This document shows, piece by piece, positions 46,301 through 58,551 of a stretch of DNA of 64,000 nucleotides. The DNA comes from Apteryx mantelli. Taxonomy: Eukaryota; Chordata; Aves; Apterygiformes; Apterygidae. Under the pieces are notes generated by a model. The model saw only the letters and a program-made list of their open reading frames with translations, was not told the origin of the DNA and ran no database searches. Where the stretch lies: assembly GCF_036417845.1 (NCBI RefSeq), contig NC_089979.1, positions 123,351,415-123,415,414 of the forward strand. Direction: 5' to 3'. Within the stretch, counting starts at the first letter, position 1. Every line of letters begins with the position of its first letter. Made by a program: the position numbers and the translations under genes.

Positions 46301-49300
46301 TGACCTATTATCTTTTGGCTGAATATTAGAACAGGACTGGGAAAATAAACAGACGTGGCTGTTTTGAAGTTGGCAAGTCCTGGGGTGAGAGTCAGGACTT
46401 CAGAAGGAGGTGACAGCAGAAGCACATTTTTCTGCAGCATGACTCATGTGCAGCCTAATGAGGACAGCACACAGCAAATATCCAGTCAGGCATCTGTTGT
46501 TAGATGGCTAGATGTGCTGCATGAAAGCATGTAGTAGTCTGCACTGTCTGGCAAGTGCTTCAGAACGCCCTTTTTAACCCTCACTTGTGTAAAAGTCACT
46601 TATCTAAGTCATAATATTATAAGGCATAAGCGTGCCTAACTAGGAAATAGGCACATCTCCACATGTGTAACAGTGGAAGAGCTGATAGCTGGAATTTGTG
46701 GGCAGTTATTCCTCATTGGTTTTATATATGTGTGTGCGTGTGTATTTCTTACTCTGCTTACACTGGCAGTTTTTATTATCATACACCCTACTAAGAGAAT
46801 GGTCAGGTGAAATGGTGCTCAAAATAACCCAGGTGTGCCTGTCTTCACTGCAACCCTCCTTTGCACCAGTTGTTGCTCTTCCCAAAGCCCCAGTGTAGAG
46901 GCTGGTCTGGAAACCCTGCTCGCGCTGAGCAGGAGGGAAGGAAAAAGCAGTTGCTTCAGCTCCACTAACAGCTCTGTTGCCCCTGCACGCTGCAAAGTGA
47001 GCAGATGGAGCTGCCACCCAGTTGAGAGCAACAGGACATTCTTAGAAGGGAGGACAGAATCTCACTGCTTCTACTCTGATTGCCAGCACAACACCCATTT
47101 TCACTCTCCCACGTCTGTTTGCTCTGTTTCAAAGGCTGAAAAGCCATTAGCTGTTGATGCTCATGTTAAAGCCCTGCTTCCCATTTCCACCCCTCTAATC
47201 TATATTAAATGTCACTATCAATCAGTGCACTTTATAGCAACAAGAGCTAAAGCTCTGAATGCTGGGGTCTCAAAAGAGCCAGGATAAAGTGGCTATGGAG
47301 GTCTATCCAAGGGGGTACAACACAACACTAAAAACAACCGTCTAGTTAATGCAAGTCTGGTTGTTTTCTGACTCATAGGCCTCTTGCTAAGAAGGGTTTG
47401 CTTTTATGAATGAATGAAATGTTTTCCTTGACTTGATATGGGTTTTTAATTGTAAACTCTTGTTTTTGGCAACTGTGCTTCTCATTCGAGGGTAACAAGG
47501 ACATAATTATTCAGTTCTCATGCACCACAAACTGCTGAGCATGAGGTATTAATGGAGTGCTTTGCTGCCACCATAGCTTAATAGCCACAGCTGCAGCATT
47601 GTGCTCATGTTTGGCTGGGGTTCATGAAAAAGGGGTATGCAGATCATTAAGTTTTATGTTAAGAGCGATTTACTGATGTAGAAATAACAGTAGACTGTGC
47701 TAGATGGACAAAGCACTTCTGATTTAGAAGGAGCTATTGTACCAGCAGAGCCGTGCTTCATAGCTGTGGCAGGGAGGCCACCAGCACCGCTCCACCTCGT
47801 ACAACTCCCCCAGCCACCTCAAGAAAAGCAAGTTGTGCTAGTGTAACTGTGTGTGCCGGCAGAGCTGTACTGAGAGTTAAAAAAAACAAACAAAAACCCC
47901 CCCACTACCATCGCAGCTAAGCCAGAGTAAGTACTAAAAGGAAGCTTCAAACTGATGCTTTTGGCTAGCTGCAGGCTTTGAGGTGATATGTAACTCCTAG
48001 TCTGGTCTTCCCATCCACCCAGCTATCTCATTGGCTCTGTTATTACTAAAAGGCAGGTGCTGGAGTTAGAGCTACATTTTGCTCTAGCTTCACATGGGAA
48101 AACCAAAAGGATATCTACTCAGCGCTACCCTGAGCTACACCAGCTGGGAGGCCAAGCGCCCCAGGTAGCTGATGGGGGATGAGGCTCATCTGGAGCGTGA
48201 ATCAGAGCAGAAGCCTACCTCGTGTGCGCTGAATCACTTCTGCTGTGATTCACTCTCTGCTCTTCTCTTTCTTTGCTGAATACACAAGGGAGACTGGTCG
48301 GGTATTAGGGCTAGTCCCATGCAAATATCCTTCAAGACAGAGAGTGCTTTTCCCTGAGAGAATGGCATTTACTCCATTTGGGCTGTAAAACCATGTGCAG
48401 GATGAGCACTGTCTCCAATTTCCTAGTCTACCCTTGTGTGCCTGAGGGTTAGGTGCCTCTAAGTCTACAAGTTTTCCAAGGTTTCTAGAGCCCTGCCACA
48501 ATTCTTCCTGTGCCAAGAGGACTGCTTGTCTGGTATTGCTCTTCCTTCACAACTGCAATCATGCAAGGAAAAAGCAAATATTTCAGACATACTTAATTTA
48601 GAAATGACTCTGTGTTAGTGGTTTGCTGGTATTTTCTCCATCAGGGAGAAATGTCCCACCAGTCTGCTACTAACTAGGCCTCCCACGTCCTCTACACACC
48701 AGCTCTACTTCAAAAGCTGAGGTATTCTTGTTGTCTTTCTGGTAGCCCCTTAATCAGCCACAGAAACATGCAGGTGTTTCCTCCACCACCCTGCCCTTAG
48801 TTTTGTACACACACACGCACATGGTGGCTAGTGGAGGACAGTGTTATCAATGCCTGAATCTCACAGGAACCCTCACCAAGCTCAGATAAGCCTCACACGC
48901 AGGGATAAATCACGGAGCAGTAGGTTTGTTCCCTTTCTTCTTCTGCACTATTCCCCCTTTTCCCCAGGTGCTTCGTCTGCCGCACAGCTGTCTAACTTTG
49001 CATGGTCTACAGCACTTCTCTCTGGAGTCACAGGCAACAGTGACTCAGGAGGTGATGTACATGGCAGTGCCTCTCTGTGTGAGCATAGGGCCAAAATCAT
49101 TTTATGGGCAGCCAGAGTAGATCTGTGGGCTTCATTGCACTGGAGGTCAGCACTGGGAGAGCCCTGCCTTACTGCATTACTTCATACTGCAGCCTCCCAT
49201 CCCCTTTCGCACATAAGAGTTGCCTCCATAGGCACCATAGGCTAGGCAAGACGCAGCCTCGTGGCTGAATTTCCTGTTATATTGAGGAGGGTAGGACTGC

Positions 49301-52300
49301 TGCTCTTTTACTAATGCTTTAGGTTGCAGTTTATTCGTTTCAAATGGTTGCTTGTGCATTGCTGTTATTCTGGGTCTGTAAACATCTAAAGAGCAGCGTA
49401 AGAGATAACAGCATCACATTTGTGTGGACTTCTGCAACACTGGGCATTTTATCAAAAATGAAATGTAGCTAGTTAGTTCTAGGGCTAGAGTAATTTAACT
49501 CAGTTCAAGCTAGGATCCACAAAAAAAAAAAATTAAATTGAAATCATTTTATCTACTTCCTAATTCTTCTGCTTCAAAAGCTCTGGCCTTCAATGCTAGC
49601 TATTGCACTGAAAGACCTACTGTACTCAAACACAGGTCTCACCTGAGAGCAGGTTTGCACTTACCCAGTGAGAAACTGCTTTTGAAAATATTTATCTTAG
49701 GCTCCTTTCCACAAAGCTGTAGTTCAGCAATATGCAACAAACAAGTGCTGCTGGAAGTCGTATGTTCAGGAAGCGATAAGAAAAGACTAACGCGACTAAC
49801 AGCATTGCTCTGAGCTCCTCGCTCAGGAGATGCTGGGTAGGGCTGCTACTCTGCGCAGTGGCCCTTTGGTTTGGGCTTCTTCACCTGAGCTTTCTCTAAC
49901 TAGTCCTGCCCTCCTTACCCCTGCAAATGGCAAGGTCCCTCTCAGCCTCTCCCTATCATACCACTGTTCTTCCCAGCATATAACAACCAGCCAAAGCAAG
50001 CAACACTTCTGTTCTGCACTGTTATCCCTGCCATGACTTTGGCTACACAACACTGGCTTTTTAAATTCAAGCTTTCACAGCATTAAGTCAGAACAATGCC
50101 AAAGATTTGGGCGCCTAACTTCTGCACCTATGTAAAACTGAAAGCCTGCCTTGGCAGCCACCTCACCCTTGAGGCAGGAAACTCCATGGTGCTACAACCT
50201 TTTTTTTTCCTTTTCTTTTTTTTTTTTTTTTTAAACTTTCAAGTTTCCTACCTGCTTGAAGTGCTGCTGCTGGGCATGGCCAGGCAGCTTCAGTTTCACC
50301 GTCAGAGCAGCTTTGACAGAAGTTTGGCAAAAGACAAAAAGCAGACAGCCCTTTGCCAACAGCTCCAGGCAGAAGGGTTGGTCCTGGCAGGTGATGAGAG
50401 CTTGTTTGATGGCTTTATAAATTGGGAAGTCATTAATATCCAAAGCTGATGGATGCTGGGTCCAGAGACAGGCAGGATAGAAACAAACTCTGGAATAGTC
50501 AGTTGTGGGTAACCAGTGACCTCTAGAAAGGTCAGACTTGGGAAGGAGCAGCCAACAGCACTTTTTGCTCTTCCTGTGTAAGCTGCCATTAGCTGGAAAA
50601 ATAATTATGCTTCTCTGTGAGAGGAAGAGACAACAAGCACCAGAGTGACTTTCTGACCTGCAGCCATGTAGCATGGTTAAACAAGCCAGGGGCCCAGGGA
50701 CAGAAACCAAGGGCTGCCTGTTCCCAGCAGGATGACCTAACAACGGTGCAGCCCTGGGCTTTTGCAGAGCAGCGTAAGGTAGCCAAGGGCACAGAGCCTG
50801 CACCTGCACTCCAGTCTGAACGCCGAAAAAGCCTTAAACAGGGGAGTTGCACAGAGCCCTTGCTCAAGAATACCGCAGGGCTTTGTGGCGGGGGCACGCT
50901 TGTGACACAGGGGCTGAAATCAGTGCAGGCAGAAGGAGCAGGATGTGGGCCTCCCACAGACCTTTCTCTCCATCCTACACAGCAAGTAGCACGTCCTGGG
51001 CTCCAGTGCAGGGGTCTAAGACCTAGGATCAGACTCAGTAGGGCCCAGCAATACCCAGCTCCAGCTTTCCTTGGATTTCAGGCCAAACTCAGTCTAAGAG
51101 CAGGTCTGTCACCTCTCACATCTATACTGACGGCTGGCCTAGGCTGTTCTCCAGCACACAGCCTCTTAAGCTCAGCAGCAGTGTTTTGCTCTGTGCTGTC
51201 CCTAAGAACAACAGAGCCATGAAAAATCTCAGTTTAAACAAGGCTGAACATGTGGCAACTAAACGCCATTTTCCTTAGCTTCTGGGTCAAGTGTATTGCA
51301 TCATCCCTCAGCTTTAGCAGAACATGAACATCTGAAAGAGACTTGGAGTATGAAATAAAAGCAGTCACGTGTATAGTGGGTGGGCAGAGAAGAACGACTT
51401 TTTTTCCACTCCAGGCAGGTCTGCCCCTGAAGTCCTGACACAGCCACAAACTGTTGATACCTGCCAGCATTTGCATTAGTGCGTAAGGGGCTCACATTAG
51501 TTCCTCCCCCATAAGTTTTTTCCTAATGTTTGCACCTGCTCTTTCTTGTGCTGTGCACCTTTTTGTCCTAATAAGCTCCTAGTCCTCTTCCCTGGAGCAT
51601 CAGCCAACCCCCAGCCCACTTAATTAACACCATGAAACTAATTCATCATTGCCCTCATGCCCTGCCATCCCCTCCCTACCCCACATAGTGATTTGTTCCC
51701 TAAGCCTTTTTAGGAGGGAAGAACCCAATCCTCTGTATTTCACATAGTGCAAAATGCAGCCATTTCAGAGCAAAAGAAAAATTGTGCAAGCTGTCACATA
51801 ACCTGCAGCGTCTTCATCCAGCACTGTGGTCCTCAAGCTTGTCAGAGCCACCCTTCCTCTTTTCTGTAATAGTTTCATTTCCCCTTCTCACCTTCCCAGT
51901 TTCTACCTGCACAAAAGCATTACCCACTCTCTGCCTTGTCTCAAACTCCCACAGCTCAAACATCATCTTCCCTTGCAGTATGAAACAGTTTGTACTACCC
52001 ATTTTCTTCCCCCAAAATTTGTATTTTAAGTTTCAGCAAAAACTGAACCCCAAACTCCACCTGTGCTGGCTTAAAGAAAATACTACACTTACCTCGGGGT
52101 TGAAGAGGATGGACAACGTTTGGGTGGCATAGTCAGAGACCAGCACATCCACGCACACAGGGGAAGGGGAAGACAGTTTTTTCTGTGGCTCCTATCTCTT
52201 TTGTCCTCCAGTTACAGGACATATTATGCCCCTCCCCAGATAGAAAACCACTGCTTTAGTACAGGAAGAAAAAAAATGAGCAAGACAACAATCTTATTCT

Positions 52301-54599
52301 CAAAGCAGTTACATCATCCAAATAGCAAACATAGTTTATTTTTAAGAGACACCTGGAATTCCATATTTGACAAAGTCACAGACAGATGGAGCTTTCAGAA
52401 CGAGACTGACACTAAAGAAAACTCAAAACACTTTTGCTGGCATAACTACATGAGTGAGGTGCCACAGTCCGCATCAGACAGGGCTGTCATTCAGATACCC
52501 CTTGGTAAAGCTGGTGATACCAGCAAAATTGTGCTTTTCCTGGTAGACATGTTTCACAAGGAGGATTTGGGGGAATTGAGAAACCTATGCCAGCAGAAAT
52601 GTCACTTTGCCAGCCTGAAAAAATCCTGCATTAAGAGCATCTGGTGGGTCTTTGGACCCAGCACTGTCATAATAGCAAGAGCTGCAGACATACCTTAGCC
52701 CTGCATCTTTGGCACAAAACCAAAAGGGGACCTTGTAACCTACTTCTCTTGATCCACTATGTACAAGTGCACTTGCATCAAAACATATTCTTTGGGTGAT
52801 CACAGAGTGTCATCCAGGAATTATTTGGTTGCTGGACTGCATGAAATTCCCCTAAGGGTTTTTTTTCCCCACACAGAGGCAAATGGCAGAGTGGGAACAG
52901 CCTTTTCTTCACCCAAAGCTCAGCCTCCAGCTCAAATCCCTAGCAGATGCTTCTCCCCACAGAAACCCCAGCTGGGAGGGCTCAGTAGCATGCAAGCTGT
53001 GTGTGGCAGACACTTGTTTTGCACATGGTTGGCACGATCGGGGAAAGCTTGTGAAGGTGCCTAATATCTATCTGAGCGCTTCTCTCAGGAGGTGAAGGAG
53101 ATACCAAGAGAAATATAGCATTTCTGTTTCCTCTGGGGGAATAGAAGAGTGAAAAGAAGAGGTTGTATCCCTACGTATCTACCATGCCAATCCAGTTTTC
53201 TACAACAGGATCATTAAATTGTTGACCAGTATTTATGCAGTTTCAGACAAATAGAAAAATGCACAGCAGGCCAGAAAATGCTGCTTACCTCCACAGTGGA
53301 CCTGGTAGCCTGTATAAATCTTATTTTTTGCAGAAACCTGCTGAACTGTCACGGCCAGACAGAACAGACTAACTTAGTACTAAAACTTCTACTTCACAGC
53401 TAGATACAAAACGGAACTGCACTAAGGAGGAGAGGCCTGTGCTTCCCTTTTGCCCTTCAAAGAGTTTCCAGCTCACCAGAAATGGATTGCAAAAGGACAG
53501 AGAGAGGCAGCTGCTAAGAAGCTAGCAGAATCGTCTCAGCCTCAAAGTGGCATAGAAACAGCAGAGCAATAGCGCAACAATATCAGGTTGGGTTAAACTG
53601 AACTGTTTTGCCTGGTCAGGCTCTGAAATCCTCAATAGAGTCTCTGAAAACATGGATCCCAGCAGAGACGGAGGAAGGGACAAACTTCATGCAAGACAGA
53701 GAAAGCAGTACACTGTTCTACACACAAGGGACTCCATAAGCACTGTCAGACTCCAAAAATAATAATTTCCAGGAATTTTACAGAAATTTCCTACAGAACA
53801 GGTCTTACAGACATCCATTTTACCAGTGAGTATTTGTGAAAAGGAAAGAAAAAGAGCCCACAAACCATTACACAAATATTCTTGGATACATATTTTCCTG
53901 TATTTGGCAGAGACAAGTTTTAAGAATAATCTTTGATAATAAATGATAAAAATTCATGAAGAAAAACCTGCTTTCATCATGTATAAATCCTACCGTACTG
54001 TTGGGGCTAGGAGGGATCATTTGCAGTGATTTATCCAAGTTGCAGTTCATAATTTTTGATGCTGGCTGAGCTGATAATAAAAATAATCCATGGTTGTGAT
54101 AGGAAGAGGTAACAAAGACTTGGCTTAACTTATCCAGGCACAAATTGGTTTGTCACAGTTCCTTTGTTAAAGGAATCATCCTTGGAAGTTAAGAACCAGG
54201 TAGGAATTTGCAGGACTTCCCTTCTGTAAACAGATGGAGGAAATCAGAAGTAATTTTTCCATCCCTCTGGAAGGAGAACTGAACAGCTCTCCAAACGAGT
54301 TTTAAATGCACTTATTGCAAATAGCTGGATATGACCCCACCCCAGCTTGTGAGACAGAAGTAGTCCTTCTCTATAGAGCTCAGAAAAAGCAGGTTCTCCA
54401 TTATAAACTTTTGGGGGGCAAGGAGGGGACAAAAAACCTTTGGTTCCCAACATTGTTTTGTATAGGCATTCAAGTAGATCTTCAAAGCTACCACTTGTCC
54501 AGGTTAGTACAAAGTACCCACGCTCTCTCCTCAGTGGTGGATTCTCCTCTTTGGTATCCTATTTAGTAAGGCACAGACGTTTTGCTGAGATGAAAGGAG
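40341..54599. other. Intergenic region between CMTM6 and CMTM7 3' ends
   Basis: No gene is supported. AATAAA at 43751-43756 could end a long CMTM6 3' UTR. TTTATT at 52335-52340 (AATAAA on the minus strand) could end a long CMTM7 3' UTR. GC content rises at about 47-53 kb and gives open stretches (for example 50617-51222 and 52120-52698), which show no family motifs. A T-rich run is at 50200-50232. The rest appears unique and featureless. Confidence 0.6.
50200..50232 (+). repeat. T-rich homopolymer stretch
   Basis: Nearly uninterrupted T with a few C; on the minus strand it is an A-rich tail-like sequence, but no retroelement body is recognised beside it. Confidence 0.85.
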
Positions 54600-54613
54600 T
54601 CATACAGCTGCAT
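54600..54613 (-). CDS. CMTM7: CMTM7 exon 5 coding part (DAAV-stop)
   Basis: 14 coding bases after acceptor ccttttcaaag. The split Asp codon from exon 4 is completed, then Ala-Ala-Val and TGA (54600-54602). The DAAV ending is the human CMTM7 C-terminus, and phase and acceptor both fit. Confidence 0.85.
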
Positions 54614-57600
54614 CTTTGAAAAGGAAGCCAGTGTCACTTGGGTTGCCACAAACAAATTCATCTACTAGATTAAAGAACACACAGGAAACCTTCTCTTGGT
54701 GGGGGCTGGGGGAGGGAGAAGAAAGGGCAACAATACATTCACTGCTTACTAGAAGCAAGTTATTTTGCTCCATTTGTTAGTTGTTAACAGCTGTCAGTAG
54801 TTGTGATACATCTGCATTGACTGACAGTACAGAATTATTGCTTTGTGAGTAACTTTGAGTAACAAGGAACAGATGTTAACAAATCCTTCCACAGATAGAC
54901 ACTGCCAGAGGAAAATATAAATATTCGTTTTGGGAAGCACCTGGCAGGTACTAAGCATAATACTTACCTGTTGACTGAGTGATGCATGAAACTTTGTAGG
55001 ATGACCATATGCTTAAAACACAAAGGATCGTAGCTAGGAATCCAAAAGTCTGTGTAAAAAAAAGAAAAACACAAAAAAACAAAAAACCCCAGATATTTAC
55101 AGAATGTTAGATGATGCATATTCCATTAACACCTCCAAAAAGTCCTCCAGCCAACAGAGGCAGAGCACATCTTCCAGTAAATCAGCCCAAGACCACAGAA
55201 GGTTTTAGCTCAGGAGAAATGATCTTGAACAGGGCTCTATTCAGGAGCAAGTAGGTATCAAATGCAGAGAACTGGGGTGAGGTGTTTTCAGTAACTTCTA
55301 GCCACTACAAAAGCGATTTGTCAAAAGTGACTTGTCTTAATTCTTCCTTCAAATACATTAGTCTCTATGTGTTAAAGCTAGAGCCTTTGGTTTCAGCTCA
55401 TTGATGAGGCAAATACCCACTTCCGTGGTCTGGAGTTACACAACAGCCCCTTTTGTTGGCATTATGTTACAGAACATGCACTGAAATGAGTTAGAAGGTA
55501 GTTCACCCACTAAGACACAGGCAAGGCAAGTCTAAGAAAATAAAATGACAACAATAGATTTATGATGCTCTATTTAATACATATTTCAATTTAAAAAAAT
55601 GTCAAGACTAAAACACAGTCTTACCGCTCCAGCCACGAGTCCAGTCAAATTGTAACTCTTGGATGCTGCTACAATCGATGCAATGAGAAGCAGAATTGTA
55701 CCGATTAAATAATGAAGAAACTCCTATAAAGACAAGAGTAGCCTGCTTTAGAAGAAAAGCTTATCAGGAAAGCATTTCAATATGCATTAGAATCAAAACA
55801 ACTTGGCAGAGGTCACTCAGAAACCCAAAGGAAAAAAACATCAGTCAGAAGAAAAAAGTACAACTGTAAAACAAGCAAAGAGAAAAAACAATTTCTGAGT
55901 GAGTTCTGTGCTATACATGACTCTGTTTGAAAGGGAGGGCCAATCTTCAGGTCCACTGATTTCACTAGAATTACATCTCCTTACTGGGTATGGACCCAAT
56001 CCTTTCAATCCAACATGGCACATTATTGACGGCGAAACTTTTATATTTACATAAGAGGAAAACAAAATGCCTCTACATCTGATAATCTTAGAAAGCAAGC
56101 AGTGAATCTACTGTTGGATTTACTAACACCTTACTTCAACCAAGACAGGAGAGAACCACAAAAGACACAACTCCACAAACACTCATAACCAATATCAAAG
56201 TTTCAGAAAATCTGCCTTAAGTCAGTAAGCGTGCCTGCAGGCCAGTTATGCAGCAAAACATGATGCCACAGGTTATTCAGATGAGAATGCTGAGGCACAA
56301 TATTCAACCTCTTCTCTAGTCTGAGGAGTATTGGTCCAGGAGTCAATTTGGTCTCATTATAAGCAGGAGTTATCTGTGGATTTAGATTTTGAATCCCCAC
56401 AAAGCTTATAGTGAACAATACTGGTGTTTCATTCTGCAAAATGAGCACAGGTTGTTCCCTTTGTGTGATGGGGGGCAGAGGAAGGATGTCTGCTTACTGC
56501 ATTTGCCTTGCACTAGGAGTATGAGCCAAACAAATGCCAGGTGTAAGAGAGAGGAGAGATTCCTTCTTAAATCAATGGAAAGAGAATATAGTCTCAAAAG
56601 AAAATTGCTGAAGGAAATTCCAGAAGGGAAATGGTCTATTGTACCATATGGCAGCTTCCTTCTGCTAGCTCAGGTGTTAAAACAGCTGAAGAGGATCCTT
56701 CTCATAAAGTATGTTCTCAAATTGCAACTTGCTTTCCTCTTTTGTAACCTTGTTAGAATAAACTTTTAGTATTTCCATAAGGAGGCTTTCTGGCTAGTCC
56801 ACGATGTAACAGGCAAATTAGGTATGTCATTGTCTCCCTAGAGACACCAAATAAAGCAGTGTACACAGGCCACTACTTTTGAGGAACCCAAGGAATAGGC
56901 CAAGGTGCAGAAGAATTGATAAAGCCTAAAATATGTGGAGGAGCAACCCCTGGCAGAATCAGGACAGTGCCACTCTGAAGAAATACTTCCCAGCTTGAGA
57001 AGGATGTCAGCTCTGAGCAACCTTCTGAACCACTGCAATTTTACTGGCTGCAAATCACACCTCCGATTGCAAGGTAGAGATCCTGCCAGGGAGCTCAGCC
57101 AAACACTAGTCATAGTTTTACAGTCTCTTATGGGACTTCCTAGTCTGTTCTAAAGACACTTAAATATTCAACCGAAAAGGAGGTGGGTCGTAAAAGAGTA
57201 ATACACAGTCACGCCCCATAAAACTATCTCAAGTTGAGTAGCCACAAACTTTAGCACCTTAAACATACTAGTGACTCTAGAACATTTGATGAACAAACAC
57301 CACAACAAAAACCAAAAGCATTTCAGCAGCATATGCAGAGGTCAAAATGGCATGTTAGTCCTGTTACAGCAATGCACACTTCAAATGTAGTTTCCGTTAA
57401 AAGCTATCCAACCACTTCTTGAATTTAAGAATTCTGTCTACATCTCTCTGGTTGTCTTTCCCCAATCCTTTAATCTCTTATCAGTGGGACTAACATGTCA
57501 CTATGCATAAGAGACATATGTTCTAAGAGGCTGTTAAAATCTGTGATCCCACGTAAAGATGAAGGACTCTTCTGTTAGCTGACCTGACCCAAAGTTACTG

Positions 57601-58551
57601 ACAAGGTTCAGGTTTCATCTTCTGTGCATCATGTTAGTTCTCTGCAAGGATATGAGAGGTGGATGTGCTGGGGAAATGGAGGAATGAGGCAGGAACATCC
57701 TGCAGGATACCCTAGGAATGGACAGGCTATAGCAATAAGGCCTATTTCTTGCTATTGTTTAAGTTACCAATGACCATACCCAAAAAGGGTCACATTTGAC
57801 TTAGCACATGTAGGCTTTATTTTGGGACAGGATGTAGTTCATGAATTCTAATCTAATGATTAGGAACTCTAACAACCACTTAGCTGCTCTAATTCACCCC
57901 ATTACTCTGGGATTGGACCTGTCCAGTCACCTACACCTGAGAAAGCACCACTAGGCTGATCCAAAAGATGAACCCCCTCCATGAAGTGAAGAAGCACTCA
58001 AGCATAGCTTTCAAGAGGAGTATGTGTTTAAGCACTTTTCTGAGTTAGGGCCCATCTGCTGAAGGCTTGACTATCAGTAACCTCTTTTCAATTGTCTCAG
58101 AGTAACACTATTGCCTTCCCTGGAGTAAATCTGGATTTGTATCTATGTAAGGGAAAGCAGGATCACATTCAAATCATCCAAAATACTTAAAATTACAGCA
58201 CCTGCTGAACTGAATACTAACAACAAAAGCAACCAAAGGATTTGTATGCAAGGCAAAATAAAAAAAAAAAATTGAAAGAGAGCAGATCAGTGTGTGACAG
58301 CATAAAAAAATGGACTAAGTAATCTAGAGATCAACCCACAAGAGATGCAAGGAATCCAGCCCATCTAACTGACTTACCGCAAGTGGCCAGCTAATGCAAG
58401 TGAGCAGCCTGTAGATTCTGAAAATGTGGACAATGTAGAAGAACAAAATCATAACCAAGTCGCACATGGTGACAATCTGAAAGTAGCTGTACGCACTGTA
58501 TTCAGTCCACTGAGAATTATTTACACTGATGAATCCAACTAGCAGTGAGAT
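54600..58551 (-). CDS. CMTM7: CKLF-like MARVEL transmembrane protein 7, exons 2-5 (5' partial)
   Basis: Four-pass MARVEL protein; human CMTM7 promotes internalisation of surface receptors such as EGFR and takes part in B-cell receptor signalling. Bird function is inferred. Minus-strand exons join in frame with GT-AG borders: 58378-58551, 55625-55723, 54968-55049 and 54600-54613, giving 122 codons plus stop. Human CMTM7 is 175 aa as I recall, so about 50 N-terminal residues (exon 1) are missing; no match or CpG island for them is seen up to 64000. Hallmarks are [20 protein letters not shown] and TCISWPLA (exon 2), [20 protein letters not shown] (exon 3), [10 protein letters not shown]...SCITQST (exon 4) and DAAV-stop (exon 5). 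The gene converges on CMTM6, as in other amniotes. Confidence 0.94.
54968..55049 (-). CDS. CMTM7: CMTM7 exon 4 (TM4)
   Basis: 82 nt between tttttacacag and gtaagt: [20 protein letters not shown] then SCITQST, ending on the first base of an Asp codon. Confidence 0.94.
55625..55723 (-). CDS. CMTM7: CMTM7 exon 3 (TM3)
   Basis: 33 codons between gtctttatag and gtaaga: [20 protein letters not shown], then [13 protein letters not shown], nearly the human sequence. Confidence 0.95.
55724..58377 (-). other. CMTM7 intron 2
   Basis: 2.65 kb of intron. At about 57990-58170 two short blocks look like old reptile/bird interspersed repeats. Introns 3 (55050-55624) and 4 (54614-54967) are short and show nothing. 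Confidence 0.65.
57990..58170. mobile_element. Possible old interspersed-repeat relics
   Basis: The blocks 'tatgtgtttaagcacttttc' with 'tgagttagggccc' (58021-58053) and 'ggagtaaatctggattt' with 'tatctatgtaag' (58121-58150) resemble short repeats I remember as frequent in turtle and bird genomes. The family name is not recalled with confidence. Confidence 0.3.
58378..58551 (-). CDS. CMTM7: CMTM7 exon 2 (TM1-TM2)
   Basis: 58 codons between tatctttcag and gtaagt. It encodes [15 protein letters not shown], then [20 protein letters not shown], then a TM2 region and [10 protein letters not shown]. It closely follows human CMTM7 rather than CMTM3, 5, 6 or 8. Confidence 0.95.

Noticed and set aside
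50617-51222. 201-aa open frame in the CMTM6-CMTM7 intergenic region
   Set aside because: No recognisable domain, no splice or promoter context, and an overlapping open frame on the other strand.
52120-52698. 192-aa open frame antisense to the likely CMTM7 3' region
   Set aside because: No family resemblance and biased composition; treated as chance.
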